Notes: a model not told the origin generated them from the letters alone. 31,165 nucleotides of DNA from Folioceros fuciformis (GCA_049999805.1 JBNGIO010004643.1:63235-94399); one strand, 5' to 3'; numbered from the stretch's first letter, positions 11,739-22,977 are shown. Numbers and translations are program-made.

Positions 11739-12516
11739 CCCCAAGGTGGAGAGTTGGACCCAACGCCCCAGCGAGGGCGGGATCTGGACCCTTCCGACCC
11801 TCAAATTAACTTAACGGCTAGTTTATGGGCACTTGCACCTGAGGCTGTGCTATTTTGGACGCACCTGCTGCACTCCCTTGCTTAACCAAACTTCCACGCT
11901 TTTGCTCCTTCAAGGACTTTTGCTAAGCATTGCGTCCCCCAAATGTCCAGTCACAGTGCACTGGTGGGACAACGGATTTCGTCCATTCCTTCATTTTCAG
12001 GCCCACAAATACGCCAGGTACAATTAAAATTCCTTTCCCAATTCACGTTAATCTTGCACTGCAAGTGTAATGTAATGCGGTCCATGTGGCAATGTGCAGA
12101 CGTGGCTTCCGGAGGGGACCCCTGAGGAAACAGATTACATCCGGATTGTTCGGTACCCTGTCCGTGTTAAACCGTATAAATCGTGCAGGCACCTCCAAAT
12201 AAGAGGCATGCGTCCCACACCCCCCACGGCGTGATGCCAACCGGGGACCTCCACCTGTCGCTTGCTGGAGATGGAAACTCGAACAATTCCTCCTCTGCAT
12301 TCAATTGACCAGGACACCGAATTTGGGACCTGCGGTCATACTGTCACAAAGAGAGGTAGCCCGCAACGTGACGGATGTCGCTCACGCCGGGTCTTCCTGT
12401 GCGATCCGCAGACTGGTTGAAGATCTGGAAATTTCCTATAGTTCTCTGATCCCACAACAGACCAGCCAGATCAGACGAGGCAGCTGGTTGAATTCTGATT
12501 TGCTCGGATGTCATCA

Positions 12517-14426
12517 CTACGTGCTGTCGTCCAGGAGCCCCCTCAAGGTCACTGGACTGCCGTGCGGAGCCGCCATCTCAGCGGAGATGCCCAGAGTTTG
12601 CACAAGCATGTCTACCACCTCCTTCATGCTTGGTCTACTTGAAGCTTCCCGCTGAACGCAGATTCTTGCTATCTCGCAAATAGAGTACAGCTCAACGGGT
12701 GACAAGTTCTTGAGAGTGGGATCCATCAAGTCGACCATACGATCCCTTGAATGAAGGAATTGGGAAGCCTGCGCAAACATGAACGGTTACAACTGAAGTT
12801 CTCTCACGGGAAGCAAACGGCCTGCGCAAACATGAGCGGTTACAACTGAATTCGCTCACGGGAAGCACACGGCCTGCGCTCCCGCCGCTCTCCTATGCGT
12901 GGTCGAGAGGCACAGAAAGCTGTTCAGACCACAAAGACACCGGCTCATGTACTTCGGTGAGACTTACCCATTCCACCAGCATGCCGAAATTTTCGCTGAA
13001 CGCTGCTCTCCCTGACAACAGCTCCAGCAGCAAAACTCCGAATGAATACACATCTGCAGATCGGCTGTACACACCCTTCTGGACGACCTCGGGATCAACA
13101 TAGCCGCCGGTTTTGCGCACCAGTGCAAGCTCTGAACTCCCCGCTATGGGAATATGGCCGAGACCCGATATCTGAACATGAGCACACACTCAGATCCTTC
13201 CACTGACACTCCTTCAGACCATCCACTCACACCGTGCAAATAAACGCGTAGCGAACAGTTCATGAAAGCCGACCCTAGCAAGGTTGCATCATAATCACCT
13301 TAGCAGCGAAATCTTCTGTCAAGTACACGTGACGAGACCTGAAATCCCCGTGAATCAGAGGCGGATCTACAAAGTGGTGGAGATAACAAAGCCCAAGGGC
13401 AGCGCCTACTGCTATCCTCATTCGCTGTTTCCATGGGATATGATCGTCCCCTGAGCAAACGATATCACATGAATACCTAGAATTCAAGAGAAGTGGACCG
13501 AAAATTATACATTGCAGATGAGACAGTTCAATACCATGCAGATTCTCGAAGAGAGTACCATTTGGACAGTACTGAAACACCAGCATCCTGCACAATGAAC
13601 ACATAACTACGCACGTTCAACACGACACAGGGGTAGGAGCATTGAGTGATATCCAACTCGGTGACGAAGGCAGGAGTGACAAGGAGACGAGCAACATACC
13701 GCTCATGCTTTTCATAGCAATAACCAATAAGATTAACCATGTGGTGATGATGAATGGTTGTGAGCAGGTCCACCTGCGAGCGAGCGTTGAGGCATCGTCA
13801 TGAGGAGGCACACCCGCCGTCAAAGGGAAGGCGACGATCATGGATCCATCCTTGCAAAGCCTGCAACTCGGTGGCGGCAAATCCATTTGGGAAGAATTCA
13901 TGTTGCAAACTGACCTGATACTGAAACCTGGCCTCCACATCCGAGCTATTGAACACTTCGTCCTTAACCCGCTTGATGGCAACTTCAGAACCATCAGACA
14001 AGATACCCTTGTACACATGATTGGTGGTGCCTTCTCCGATGTGGTTGCTAAACCCCTCACTAGCTTCTTCTAAATCCTGATAGCTAAACACCAGACCCCG
14101 ATCCTCCAGTCCTGCACATCAGAGGAAGCGCATACTCGTCAATGAACCCGCTCCGAGCCTCCGCCTTCGAAAGCTGCGACAACATTATTAGGCGGCGAAA
14201 GAAGCTCACCATCTAACCCCCTGCTCTTCGCAGTGGAGTCCTTAGACCGTGTGCAAGGAAGCAGCGTAGGCTGTCGGTATCGCCTCCGGGTAAACCTGAA
14301 GAGCTGATAAAAAACTAGGATAGTAACAGCCAGACACAAGACCGCCCCGGCTCCGATGAACCCGCAAATCCAGGCTTGCATTTTGAGGCAATAGCCGGAA
14401 TTGGTATCTTCCCGGTTGGTGTCCAT
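12517..14426 (-). CDS. Membrane-anchored receptor-like pseudokinase (MRH1/MDIS2 style)
   Basis: Seven exons in transcript order: 14426-14210, 14111-13915, 13773-13700, 13587-13535, 13450-13299, 13171-12968, 12768-12517; phases close and give 382 aa. Residues 18-42 are one strongly hydrophobic segment followed by FRFTRRRYR, a type I stop-transfer, so the kinase faces the cytosol. The domain covers about residues 80-370. The nucleotide loop (GEGTTNHV) and VAIK lysine (Lys119) are kept, and so is the Asp of the catalytic loop (HGD, Asp216). The loop Arg is Gly, the loop Asn (position 221) is His, and DFG is replaced by GLG (234-236), so it should not transfer phosphate. YLTEDFAAK resembles the MRH1/At2g40270 group of inactive LRR receptor kinases. 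Only 17 residues precede the membrane segment. A signal peptide and ectodomain could lie on exons upstream that I could not find, so the N-terminus is uncertain. Confidence 0.85.
12769..12880 (-). repeat. 52-bp tandem repeat duplicating the last 3' splice site of the pseudokinase gene
   Basis: Two nearly identical units start at 12769 and 12821 (cctgcgcaaacatga, cggttacaactgaa, cacgggaagca), and a third begins at 12873 (cctgcgc) before diverging. On the gene strand each full unit ends in catgtttgcgcag, so two good acceptors lie 52 bases apart in front of the last exon. Use of the upstream one would add 52 bases and shift the frame. Confidence 0.85.
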
Positions 14427-14985
14427 TTGCGGTCTCCACCTGCAGACAACGAAGAGAAAAACCGAAGCGCGGCACTTTCAGGACGACCTCCGCCACTAGT
14501 TCCAAACGAGCCAGACAGATCTCGCTCGTCCTCATACGATGCCCGCAGGCTGAAGTGAAATTTGTTCATCTTCCTCCTCGGAAACAAAATTTCGTCACAC
14601 GCTACCACGTTCCACTCCCTAGCTGACAACACAGACAAACTGCCTGCCTGGCCCGCACACTCTACCTAAGATATCCACAACACCGCAGTCGAGCACAAGC
14701 TTGCACTAGCCGAGAAAACGCACCAGGCTCAAGAGAGCGGGAAGACCGATTGCAGGCAGGACCTAGCCCGCTCCAAGCTCCATCCCTCGATAAGAGGCAA
14801 TGCCGCAGGCGAAGAAGCTGCAGGGAAGCAAACCATTTCTCGAGCTCCAATCCTGTCCCGCAGCTCCTAGGGAGCTCCTCTCCACCGTCTCTCCATGGCA
14901 TGCACGAACCTGGCCGGCATCAAAAGCAGCAACTCGAGTTCAGTTCCACCAGCTCCCCCCCTCTCTGTCTTTTTTTCCTCCCTCC

Positions 14986-15005
14986 CTTCCTTCCTTCCTT
15001 CCTTC
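14986..15005. repeat. (TTCC)5 microsatellite
   Basis: Five perfect TTCC units within a longer pyrimidine tract. Confidence 0.9.
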
Positions 15006-15280
15006 AGCTTCTCGGTCCTCTTCCTCCTTCACGGCGAGCTCCGTGCCGCTTCCCCTCCGACTCCTCCTTCCTCCGAGCTCAACTCAAATCCTCGTGACGA
15101 GGCCCCGCAGCTCCCTCCGCAAGACGGCCGCGGCAGGAAAAGGCAGGCCGGGCTTCGGGATTTCCCCTGCGCACCACTGGCATACCAGGGCGGAAGGCCG
15201 GGACGGGGGACGAGGCGATGTGAGGATCGCTCGGAGCCCAGGTGTGCCCTGCCTGCCAGCACCAGTGGTGGGACACAGTT

Positions 15281-15305
15281 GCAACAGCAGCAGCAGCAAC
15301 AGCAG
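15281..15305. repeat. CAG/CAA microsatellite
   Basis: A run of CAG and CAA triplets in a region with no supported gene, so not read here as a glutamine stretch. Confidence 0.85.
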
Positions 15306-15475
15306 AGCAAGTGCAGGGACAAGGGAGTAGGGGGGGAGGGCGCACAGCGAGTAAAAAAATCTCAATCCTGCAGTCCTGAGGGCGTTGAGTCGTCCTGTCC
15401 TCGACACACGAATCACGTATCAACGTTCGTCTCATGCGACGCAAGTGTAAAAGCGTGATTAAATGAGCGGGCGGG

Positions 15476-15496
15476 CCTCGGGAACGTTTCCCGAGG
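15476..15496. repeat. Perfect hairpin, 9-bp arms
   Basis: CCTCGGGAA, loop CGT, TTCCCGAGG. Near-palindromic and GC-rich. Confidence 0.8.
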
Positions 15497-15552
15497 CGCG
15501 TCGGGAAGGGGAAGTGGAGCCTACGTAGTGCTTTTGTCTGGCCGTCAGGGAG

Positions 15553-15571
15553 GCTCCTTCCGGGAAGGAGC
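15553..15571. repeat. Perfect hairpin, 9-bp arms, followed by TTTT
   Basis: GCTCCTTCC, single G, GGAAGGAGC. It looks like a bacterial terminator, but in this plant context that is most likely chance or the foot of a decayed element. Confidence 0.75.
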
Positions 15572-16173
15572 TTTTCAATGACAACAGACCTGCTGCCATA
15601 ATGCCGCATTGGCCGGATGTATGGCCACTGGCCCCCCTCTCTCTCAACCCTCTCCCATCCTGCCGTACGTTTACACTACACCGCCTAATATTCCATTTAG
15701 TCCATTTGCAAGTCAAGTACATGGAACGGTAAGAACGAACGACCTCTACCACGGTTCCGAAGTACAGCTTACCATCCCACCTATCTAGATATACACAACA
15801 AATAGACTGTGTCTACTTGTGCATAGAGTAGTAGGTCACTCTTTTTCCAGTGTTTTAACGAGAAGCGGCGGCCGATGTGCCGTCAAGGCCGGTTACCTGC
15901 TCCTCTACTCTCAGCCTTTAGTCTAGTGCTGCTACATACTGAGTCGCATCACTCATGCATCTCTCCAGTCGATTAGGTCACTCCGATCCCTAGACTACAA
16001 GAGGAGCCAAGCAGACAGTAAGACAACAGGGGCTGGACAGCCTGCCCACCGGGATTATCCGGGCAAGTTGGCTCGATACCCAAACCCATCATGTGCACTG
16101 GACGGCAACGCACCAAAAAAGAGGGAGGGAGAAAAAAGGAATGGGTGTGGTATCTAAGTACCACAAAAATGAA

Positions 16174-19100
16174 CTAGCCCCCGATTCCTTGAGCGACAGG
16201 GCCTTCCGTGGACTCTCGCTTTTGATTGGCTTCGAGAGGAGGGACGGCAGCATCCCGGACGTAAGAGAGCGAGCGAGAGAAGCGGCCGGTTCTCATGGAG
16301 ACGGGGACGGGAACACGGCCTCTAGGCGCACCCGTGTTGGCACCCGCACCCACAGGGGGAACGCTTTTGGCAGCTTCTCCATTTGTTGGGTTCTCGCGTT
16401 TCCACTGCAGGTGCGGCATGGGAGGGAAGGCTCTCGAGGCTACAGCTGGCCTCCACAGCATTGGGTTGCCCCTCATGAAGCCCCCTCTCGACATACCTCT
16501 GAGAGGCATGATGAGTGAGCGGGAAGCAGAGGGGCGAGCAGGGGGAGCCTCCACGCCTGCCGCTTCTTTCTTCGTAACCTGTGCAAGACACAAAACTTTC
16601 GTAAAACTCATTCCAATTGAGACGGGCAGCGCAGCACAGGAAGCCCCCCAAAGCCCTCCGCCAACCTTCAGAAACCGTGAATGTAGGGACGAGTCGTTCA
16701 AAGCCAGTGCCTTTTCGACTGAGTCCTTAGATACAAATTCAACGTACGCTGACCTGAAAAATCCAAGGACGAAGACACGCTTAACTACAATAGACAAAAC
16801 GCTCAAAACAAGCTTCACGTAAACGCCACGAATCACCGGCCATTACCCTGTAGGCTTCCCGGCAGCGTCACAGACTATCTTGACATTAGCAGTATCTCCA
16901 CAAGCTTTAAAATGAGCCAAAATGGTCTCTTGTGTCGTTGCAAAGTGCACCTGAAAAAATAAAATGAGAAGTCCACAATTTTGTTAGCGCAAAAAAGCCT
17001 TCCACGTACAGTAGGCTACTTCCAACAGCAGTAGGGTGCTTCCAAGCAAACGACAGTTGCCTCAGCAAATAGCAAGGAGAAACCAATTTCAACTCACATT
17101 GCTCACAAGCACCGAGTGCGAATCAACTTCAGATTGGCTCCGTGCTGTCGATGAGGGTTGGCCTGTTGTGCAGCAATCAATTAACTCCACTGTTGGTCCA
17201 CTAGCACACGCTAATTTCTGACTTTTGCCGAAAAGCAACAACTTTCAAGAGATCGTCGTGCCAAGCAATCGCTACAAGCAAAGGCCGTTACCCACCGACT
17301 CCTGGAGATGTTCCAGCCTTCTGGACCTCTTTTGACACTTCAGCCTGCCTTGCACGCAATTTTGTCATTTCCAACTCAACTAAACGCATTCTCCTCTTCA
17401 CATCCAAAACATCCTGCAAGTTCACTACCAGTATGAGCGAAATTATCCTTGATAGCCAGGTACTGAAACTACGACGTCTGCCTGCCATCAAGGAAAACAA
17501 AGGTGGCACTTACTTTGGTATCAACAACACCACCATTAGCTCTGTCTAAAGCTGTATCTGAGACAAGTGATCTAGAAGGCAGACTACCCATCGACATCAG
17601 CTGCGAATGGGTTTGTGACGACAGGAAATCTCCAAAGTGATCATTACTCGTAGGATGCTCAGCATATGCTGTCCACCCCTGCGTGTTGACTGGGTTGAGA
17701 CAGTTCATAGAATCAATAGCAACTCCATGACCCCATTGCCACATGACCTCAGCCTCTTCATCCTCTTCCGGTCTGTGCAGTGTAATGATTGTTTCATCAT
17801 TATCCTCCTCTTGACTATTCTCGTACATGTCATCATAGAACTCATACTTTCCAGCACCTTCATCAACCGCATCAGACATGCTGGCCTCGGGCTCTTGCTT
17901 CTCCTCATTCCTCACTCCTACTGCATTGACAGCCCTGAACGTTTGGGAAGGCACTTGACCTTTGCTGATGCCATTTCCATTAGCCACCTCCGTTGCCACT
18001 ACATAATCCCTATCCACTCTTGCTGCTTCTGCCTCCCTTTGGGATCTCCGAAACTCTTTTTGACCTCTGCGACGGTTGTGGTGCCGTCTTGCTCCAATCC
18101 GTACCACAGTGTCTTCATAATCTGGCATCTCCTGATCCCCCTTTACATCATAATCCCCGGCTCTTGCAACTTCCTCTGAAGGACCATCTCTGGACATCTG
18201 GACTTCGCCTTGTCTGATCCCCAAACGATCCCAAACGCTGATAGTGCTTGAAGTCCTACCACCTCTACTATGCCTAACATTATTCACATCCTCAGCTGCA
18301 GCAGCTGCTGCCTTCAAAGCCACTGCCATGGCTGGCAACATCTTTGCTCCACCTTTGTTCATGTCATAGGCTGATCTTTGTGGACGTACTCTCCCGTTTG
18401 GCTCGCCTGACATATTTGAAGACGGATTTTGGAGATCAGAGACCGCAAGAAGCACCACACAACACTAAGTCCCTAAGGCTCAGCACTGAAAACCCATTGA
18501 AAGGCAACACAAGCGTAAGAGCCGTGCCACCCATACCCGCATCAGCTACAACGGAGCGTAGTCTTCTGTCTGTATCCACTCTCCTGAAACTGCCACTAGA
18601 TGGCGCGACTGCATCTCGAAGTGCAGACTCCAACAGCCTGGTAGGAGCCTTAACACGAGGTGGAGATGTGTCCCCCTGTTTTGCCAAGAAGAATACGCCA
18701 TCAGATGCTGCCATCAAGAACAAACCAACTGCCACATATGCAAGATGCTCCTCACCTTCCGTTGTGGATTAACATCCACACGACTTCGTCTCCTCCTAGC
18801 CCATGGCTCTGGCGATCGATCCCGCTTAGAGTTTCCTTGCCGGCCCCTGCTGTACCGCCCTTCTTTTGCATTCTCGTCAACACTCGCAGAATCAGCCTTC
18901 ACAGTACTGTCTTGGGGTTCCCTCTTCAGCTTAACCACACGATTCTTAGGTTTAGCTGGCAACTCCTCGGTCAATAAACTTTGTGACTCCAAAACAGGAG
19001 CCTCAATAGCAACATTGACAGCCTCCTGAAAAACCAAAAAATGAATCACTTTTTTCATGTACAAGTTTTTGCAAACCACCACGTTGTCCGAAAAACACCT

Positions 19101-19744
19101 CCGTCACCAACCTGCTCAATATCCTTCATGACTGCATCCCCAGCATCATCTTGAAGGGCAGCTTGAAGATCAGCAGCACCAGCATCCGAATCTGGCAAGG
19201 AGACATCCGTGTAGCGATGCTGATTTTCTGCTACATGGTCCCACAGCCTGGAAAGAAAAAAAAACCAATCAAACAAAATCAGTGAACATGCCCCAGTAGA
19301 GAGCAGCGATCGCCCCGAGCAGAGCAGCTTGCCCTAGAAGGAAGCTACACCACATTACCACGAAACAAAAGCTTCGCTTTGATCCCCAAGAAAGGCTTCA
19401 AGGTCTGCAGACGCCTGCGCTTGGTGCTTGCCATGTGAAACAAGGACAACGACGTATTCCTGCACCCAACCAGACACCCAGCATTCGTTATTCACAGCAT
19501 TCCACAGCCCTATCACATCTCCAACCGAAAGCCAACTTCTGCACTTCCAAGCACTGCCTGCAAAAATTAGGTCGGAGGGATGAGAGGGCCGACAAGAATG
19601 AGACGGACAACCCACCGCAAGCACGTCGTCCGCATAACTCTGCATCAACTCTGCCAGCTTCGCCTTCACCACATCCGTGAGCTTCTTCTTCCCATCAGCA
19701 CCCAGGCTGAGCATAAAGGAGCGCCCCGCCCCCGCAGAATCCAT
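16174..19744 (-). CDS. PWI-like and RRM domain RNA-binding protein (At3g12640-like)
   Basis: Nuclear poly(A) RNA-binding type protein related to Arabidopsis At3g12640, whose N-terminal fold resembles Nab2/ZC3H14. Eleven exons in transcript order: 19744-19616, 19459-19359, 19247-19112, 19025-18756, 18675-18537, 18406-17514, 17413-17296, 17162-17098, 16950-16847, 16753-16666, 16578-16174; phases close, 815 aa. Residues 1-90 form the PWI-like helical domain (LTDVVKAKLAELM, AFLGDQSEAFVSWLWDHV). Residues 213-250 hold the block TRLLESALRDAV and RRLRSVV. The middle is long, acidic and disordered (EEDNDET, PEEDEEAEV). Residues 557-590 form a coiled coil. The single RRM covers about 609-682, with RNP2 as VLVSNV and RNP1 as GSAYVEF; the RRM is split by three introns. 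The tail is Arg/Gly/Pro-rich (GMSRGGFMRGN). The role is likely mRNA processing or export, inferred from family only. No break is seen. Confidence 0.9.
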
Positions 19745-20340
19745 AAGTGCGGGTGAGGCGGTGCCGTCACGGCACCGGGGAATAAGGTTCACCAAGGGAA
19801 TCACAGGTGCCACTAGATTGCACTCAAGGGAACCATGCAGGCTGCCAAACGCCTGAGGCCATACGACGTGGCTGGAATCCACTGGTCACGTCTATATGTA
19901 TGCGCGGATGACTGTCTCCCAGCAGCAAACTCCAAACAAAGTACCCCGCCTCCGGCTCGTAGAGAGAACACAGGCTTCAGAGCGCGCAGGGAGAGCAGTC
20001 ATGCACCACTCCACACTCTTGGGGAGTCACAACACCTGTCCGAAACCATCCTGCCTGGCCTCCACCACTCCAGGCTCAGCCACTCGTGAGCACACAGGCA
20101 AGGGTTTCTGCCTCCTGTCCTGCCCCCGCCTGCTTGCTGACGATCAAAGCCCGCCGATCTCAAACCCAAACTACACTCACGATCCTCTTGTTGATGCGAC
20201 CGAGAAGGATGAACGCCAGACCCGCGAACCAACAGCGCGAACAAATCCTTGAAGAAGACGGATCGTTAATACTCCCTGCCCTGTCATGGATCCTTTGAAT
20301 TGTTTTTTTATTCTTCGTCACCACCACACCAAAATAATCC
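19745..20340. other. Promoter and 5' UTR region of the RNA-binding protein gene
   Basis: Several short open frames but no recognisable protein. GC content drops at about 20.28 kb, marking the edge of the gene-rich arm. Confidence 0.5.
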
Positions 20341-20599
20341 ACGACGTCATAAACACATGTACGTAAATTAGGGCAAGGGTTAAAGTCTCCATGCTGAATA
20401 AGTGGCTAACTAACTAGCATGCTTGACCGCCCCTTTCCTCGGGGGACCCACCACCAAGCTATCCCAAAACCCCTTTAATCAATTCCGTGTCTCCGTTCCG
20501 TTTCGCCGTTGCGAGTGCCAGTTATTCCCGTCGCTGCCACCGGGAGTATAACCGTACCGGGTGAATCCGCTAAGACACAGTGTTGCCCCTGAAATCGAT

Positions 20600-20665
20600 C
20601 GAAGAGTGGCGCAGTGATTTCTGCTCCTCTGCAGGAACTTCAAATCTGGTTCGAAAACAATAAAT
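20600..20665 (+). mobile_element. Possible tRNA-derived SINE head (RNA polymerase III boxes)
   Basis: A-box-like TGGCGCAGTGA at 20607 and B-box-like GGTTCGAAAAC at 20648, about 41 bases apart from start to start, as in tRNA genes and plant SINEs. No cloverleaf can be closed, so it is not a working tRNA. No poly(A) tail or clear target duplication was found. Confidence 0.3.
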
Positions 20666-20691
20666 TTACCGGGTCTAAAACTTCAAATCTG
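20636..20691. repeat. 13-bp direct repeat AACTTCAAATCTG
   Basis: Identical copies at 20636-20648 and 20679-20691, 43 bases apart. The first overlaps the start of the B-box-like motif. Confidence 0.7.
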
Positions 20692-21248
20692 CTGCACTTT
20701 GATATCCACGACCTCGCACGCATCACCCACCCGTTGAGACACTGACAGTGCCATTTATGGGCCAGTGCGAAGCTTAACACAAACTGTGGTGTTTCCCAAC
20801 GGATTTGCGTTACCCTATTGGAATATAATACCTGTAAGCGATAACATATTCTAGATAAATACCAAAATAAAATAAAAAATGACCATCAGTGTGGAATCCC
20901 ATCAGTTCATCTCACCAAAGCAAACCACTTGATACACTACTATGTAGCCAAACAAACTAGATGTGAATAATTTCTTCTTCTTACATCATATGTAATTGAG
21001 TTCTACAAGTCTAAAAATTTATTAAAAACGAAATGGGAGAGCCAACTACCTAGAAAATGGGAAGGAAGAACCTCATGAAGACCAAAAGCCAAAAGGAGGA
21101 CTAGCCCCTCGTAGATCAATTTGATAAGTAAACCCTAAACTCATATATAGTGATGTAAAATGACAAAGAGCCTACCTACCACTAATGTTTATGAAGTTGA
21201 CAAACCTGCATTTGTTGTTGTTCTATAGACCACATTGGCCAATTCCCT

Positions 21249-21350
21249 TTGGAGAGCGTTGTAAAGCAAGGGATATGCTTAAGAGAGGAAAATAGGGCAA
21301 TGGTTATATTTGGAGAGCGGTGTAGAGCAATGTGTATGATTTGCTAGACT
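21249..21350. repeat. Imperfect tandem duplication, about 62 bp
   Basis: tttggagagcgttgtaaagc and tttggagagcggtgtagagc follow each other with matching downstream sequence (aagggatatg, aatgtgtatg). Confidence 0.6.
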
Positions 21351-21682
21351 TTTTCTACTGCCATGCTACCAACTCCTCACTCTCTTCGTAGTACATCAAG
21401 CTTTTCCCTTGGGGCTACCTCAAGATCCATCAAGGTGAGCAAACATTTCTTGAACGTATCCATTGTTGAGATATATGACGCAACAAAGAGATATTCATCA
21501 AGCAAGTTACACTTTCAATTTGACTTGATACATTTGTTCACCACCACTCATGCATTCATTATCTTTCACTCATTGAATCAAAATAGTGCATACATTGTCA
21601 AAGTACAAATAAGATAGTTAAGCATTGCTCATGTATCACAAGTTCTCATACTTACCAACTATTACATTATGTAATTGAGTGT

Positions 21683-21729
21683 CTTAACCGAGGCTTCTGT
21701 ATCTACTAGATAGAGAAGCCTTGGTTAAG
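21683..21729. repeat. Inverted repeat, 16-bp arms, one mismatch
   Basis: CTTAACCGAGGCTTCT (21683-21698) and AGAAGCCTTGGTTAAG (21714-21729) with a 15-base loop. It could be a small foldback element or the core of a MITE; no terminal repeats or target duplication could be fixed. Confidence 0.75.
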
Positions 21730-22274
21730 CAATTTATTCCTAGTAGTAATAAATGTGTGCACATTGTTGGAACCTTGGAAAATGACAACGGCTAACAAGC
21801 CCTAAACACAACACCAGCACCTTGATCCATACCCAATCCAAAAACCCAAACTTAACGAATAGATAAACGAGGTTCAATCTCATAGACTAAATAAACCTTA
21901 GAAGTAACCATAATTGTTTCTTGTAATTGTAAAATAGTGTAAGGGGTTTACCCTTAGGGTCCCAATCATTTATCTTCCTCTTGAGGGGTGGATGGGTTTT
22001 CCATCTTGTTTTTCTAAAATAAATGAAAGTCGTACTAAATAGCTCTTATATGAGGTAGTACTAAATAGCTCATATAGCCCTAAACCAAGTTGGATTGTGT
22101 GTGTGACTGATCGGATTGAACTGTCGTGCGGCTGATGCAACCATCGCTCGTGCCTAACTTCTTTGAGTCGTCGTATTTGAGTCTTTGCACGCAGGCGAGG
22201 GATGATGTGCTGTCGAAGGTGGAGCAATATGACTCTGCTAGCTCAGAGGCCATGGTGGGGTTGGGGGCTCCCTC

Positions 22275-22509
22275 CTCATTGTGCATACCAAGGCTACTAG
22301 TCATCTTTTCACTCTTTGGTGGCTCCCTTCACACGAGATCAACGAAGCGAGCAAAGCTTTGTTTATCCCTTCTCACTTGATAGGAATGGGTGATCACAAC
22401 TCATAATACATGATGCCTCCCCTTGAGTGCTTCCTCCTTGTCGTGCACACCAAGGGTACTAGTCATCTTTCTACTCTTTGGTGGCTCCCTTCACAGGAGA
22501 TCGGCCAAG
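22275..22509. repeat. Diverged tandem repeat, period about 155 bp
   Basis: The block around tactagtcatctttt, actctttggtggctcc and cttcacacgagatc occurs at about 22275-22350 and again, slightly changed, at about 22430-22509. No coding sense. It may be part of a non-autonomous retroelement. Confidence 0.7.
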
Positions 22510-22667
22510 CCCCCCTTAATTTGCTGCCTAACTTTCAAGCAAGCCAGATTAACAAAGATCTGCACAAACTTCATCACACAACACTATCCTCAATCTACAT
22601 TGTCCATCAAATAATCTTCCCTTCATAATGTATCAATTGACCCTAAACATTGGATAAAACCATTACA

Positions 22668-22977
22668 TGTTGGGAATTGCTTCCAATGATGGTTCCAGAC
22701 AAAAAATGTGCCCCCTTGTCATTGCATTTGTCACACAACAACATACAATGATCTATTAAGAAATAGATTTAGACTTATTTATACATTACATATTTAGGTT
22801 AAATACTAGCCTTAGTTTTAGCTCTAATTTATGAACCAGTAGGCAGTTGAAACTGTTATCAATGCCAACAAATGTAACCCAGTCAGTTTCTCAAAATATA
22901 CACAGGTTTGTGCTACACGTCTGTTGCGCGCGATCAGCCTCAATTTCCTCACTACAATCATGTCTAGAAATTCAACA
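22668..22977 (+). mobile_element. Copia-type LTR (family C)
   Basis: 310 bases beginning TGTTGGGAATTG and ending AATTCAACA, the usual TGTTG...CAACA ends of plant Copia LTRs, directly followed by a primer-binding site. No second copy of this LTR is in the window, so it is either the 5' LTR of an element cut by later insertions or a remnant. Confidence 0.75.

Larger units (their letters stand above)
11244..12516. other. Intergenic region upstream of the chaperone, downstream of the pseudokinase
   Basis: No gene recognised. The part next to 11243 is the promoter and 5' UTR of the chaperone (see the heat-shock element). The part next to 12517 is the 3' UTR of the receptor-like gene. Confidence 0.6.
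14427..16173. other. GC-rich intergenic region with simple repeats
   Basis: Lies upstream of the pseudokinase and downstream of the RNA-binding protein gene. The first 900 bases are GC- and pyrimidine-rich and open in several frames on both strands, but no reading shows a domain or coding character. It contains a TTCC repeat, a CAG-type repeat and two perfect hairpins (listed separately). It probably holds the promoter and 5' UTR of the pseudokinase gene. Confidence 0.55.
20341..22667. other. AT-rich repetitive region without genes
   Basis: No gene recognised on either strand. It holds a possible tRNA-derived SINE, several short tandem duplications (21249-21350, 22029-22073, 22275-22509) and one clear inverted repeat. 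A sequence starting tgttgg at about 21763 resembles the start of a Copia LTR but no end could be fixed. It is probably decayed transposable element sequence next to the Copia block. Confidence 0.55.

Noticed and set aside
14662-14901. Minus-strand frame of 79 codons upstream of the pseudokinase
   Set aside because: Starts with ATG but shows no signal peptide, LRR or other domain, and cannot be joined to the first kinase exon in phase. At most an upstream ORF in a 5' UTR.
15553-15576. Hairpin followed by TTTT as a transcription terminator
   Set aside because: The surroundings are a spliced plant nuclear region; bacterial-type terminators have no meaning here.
17637-18179. 180-codon plus-strand frame opposite the RNA-binding protein
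   Set aside because: Antisense shadow of the long acidic exon, rich in Leu, Ile and His as expected for the complement of Glu/Asp/Asn-rich codons.
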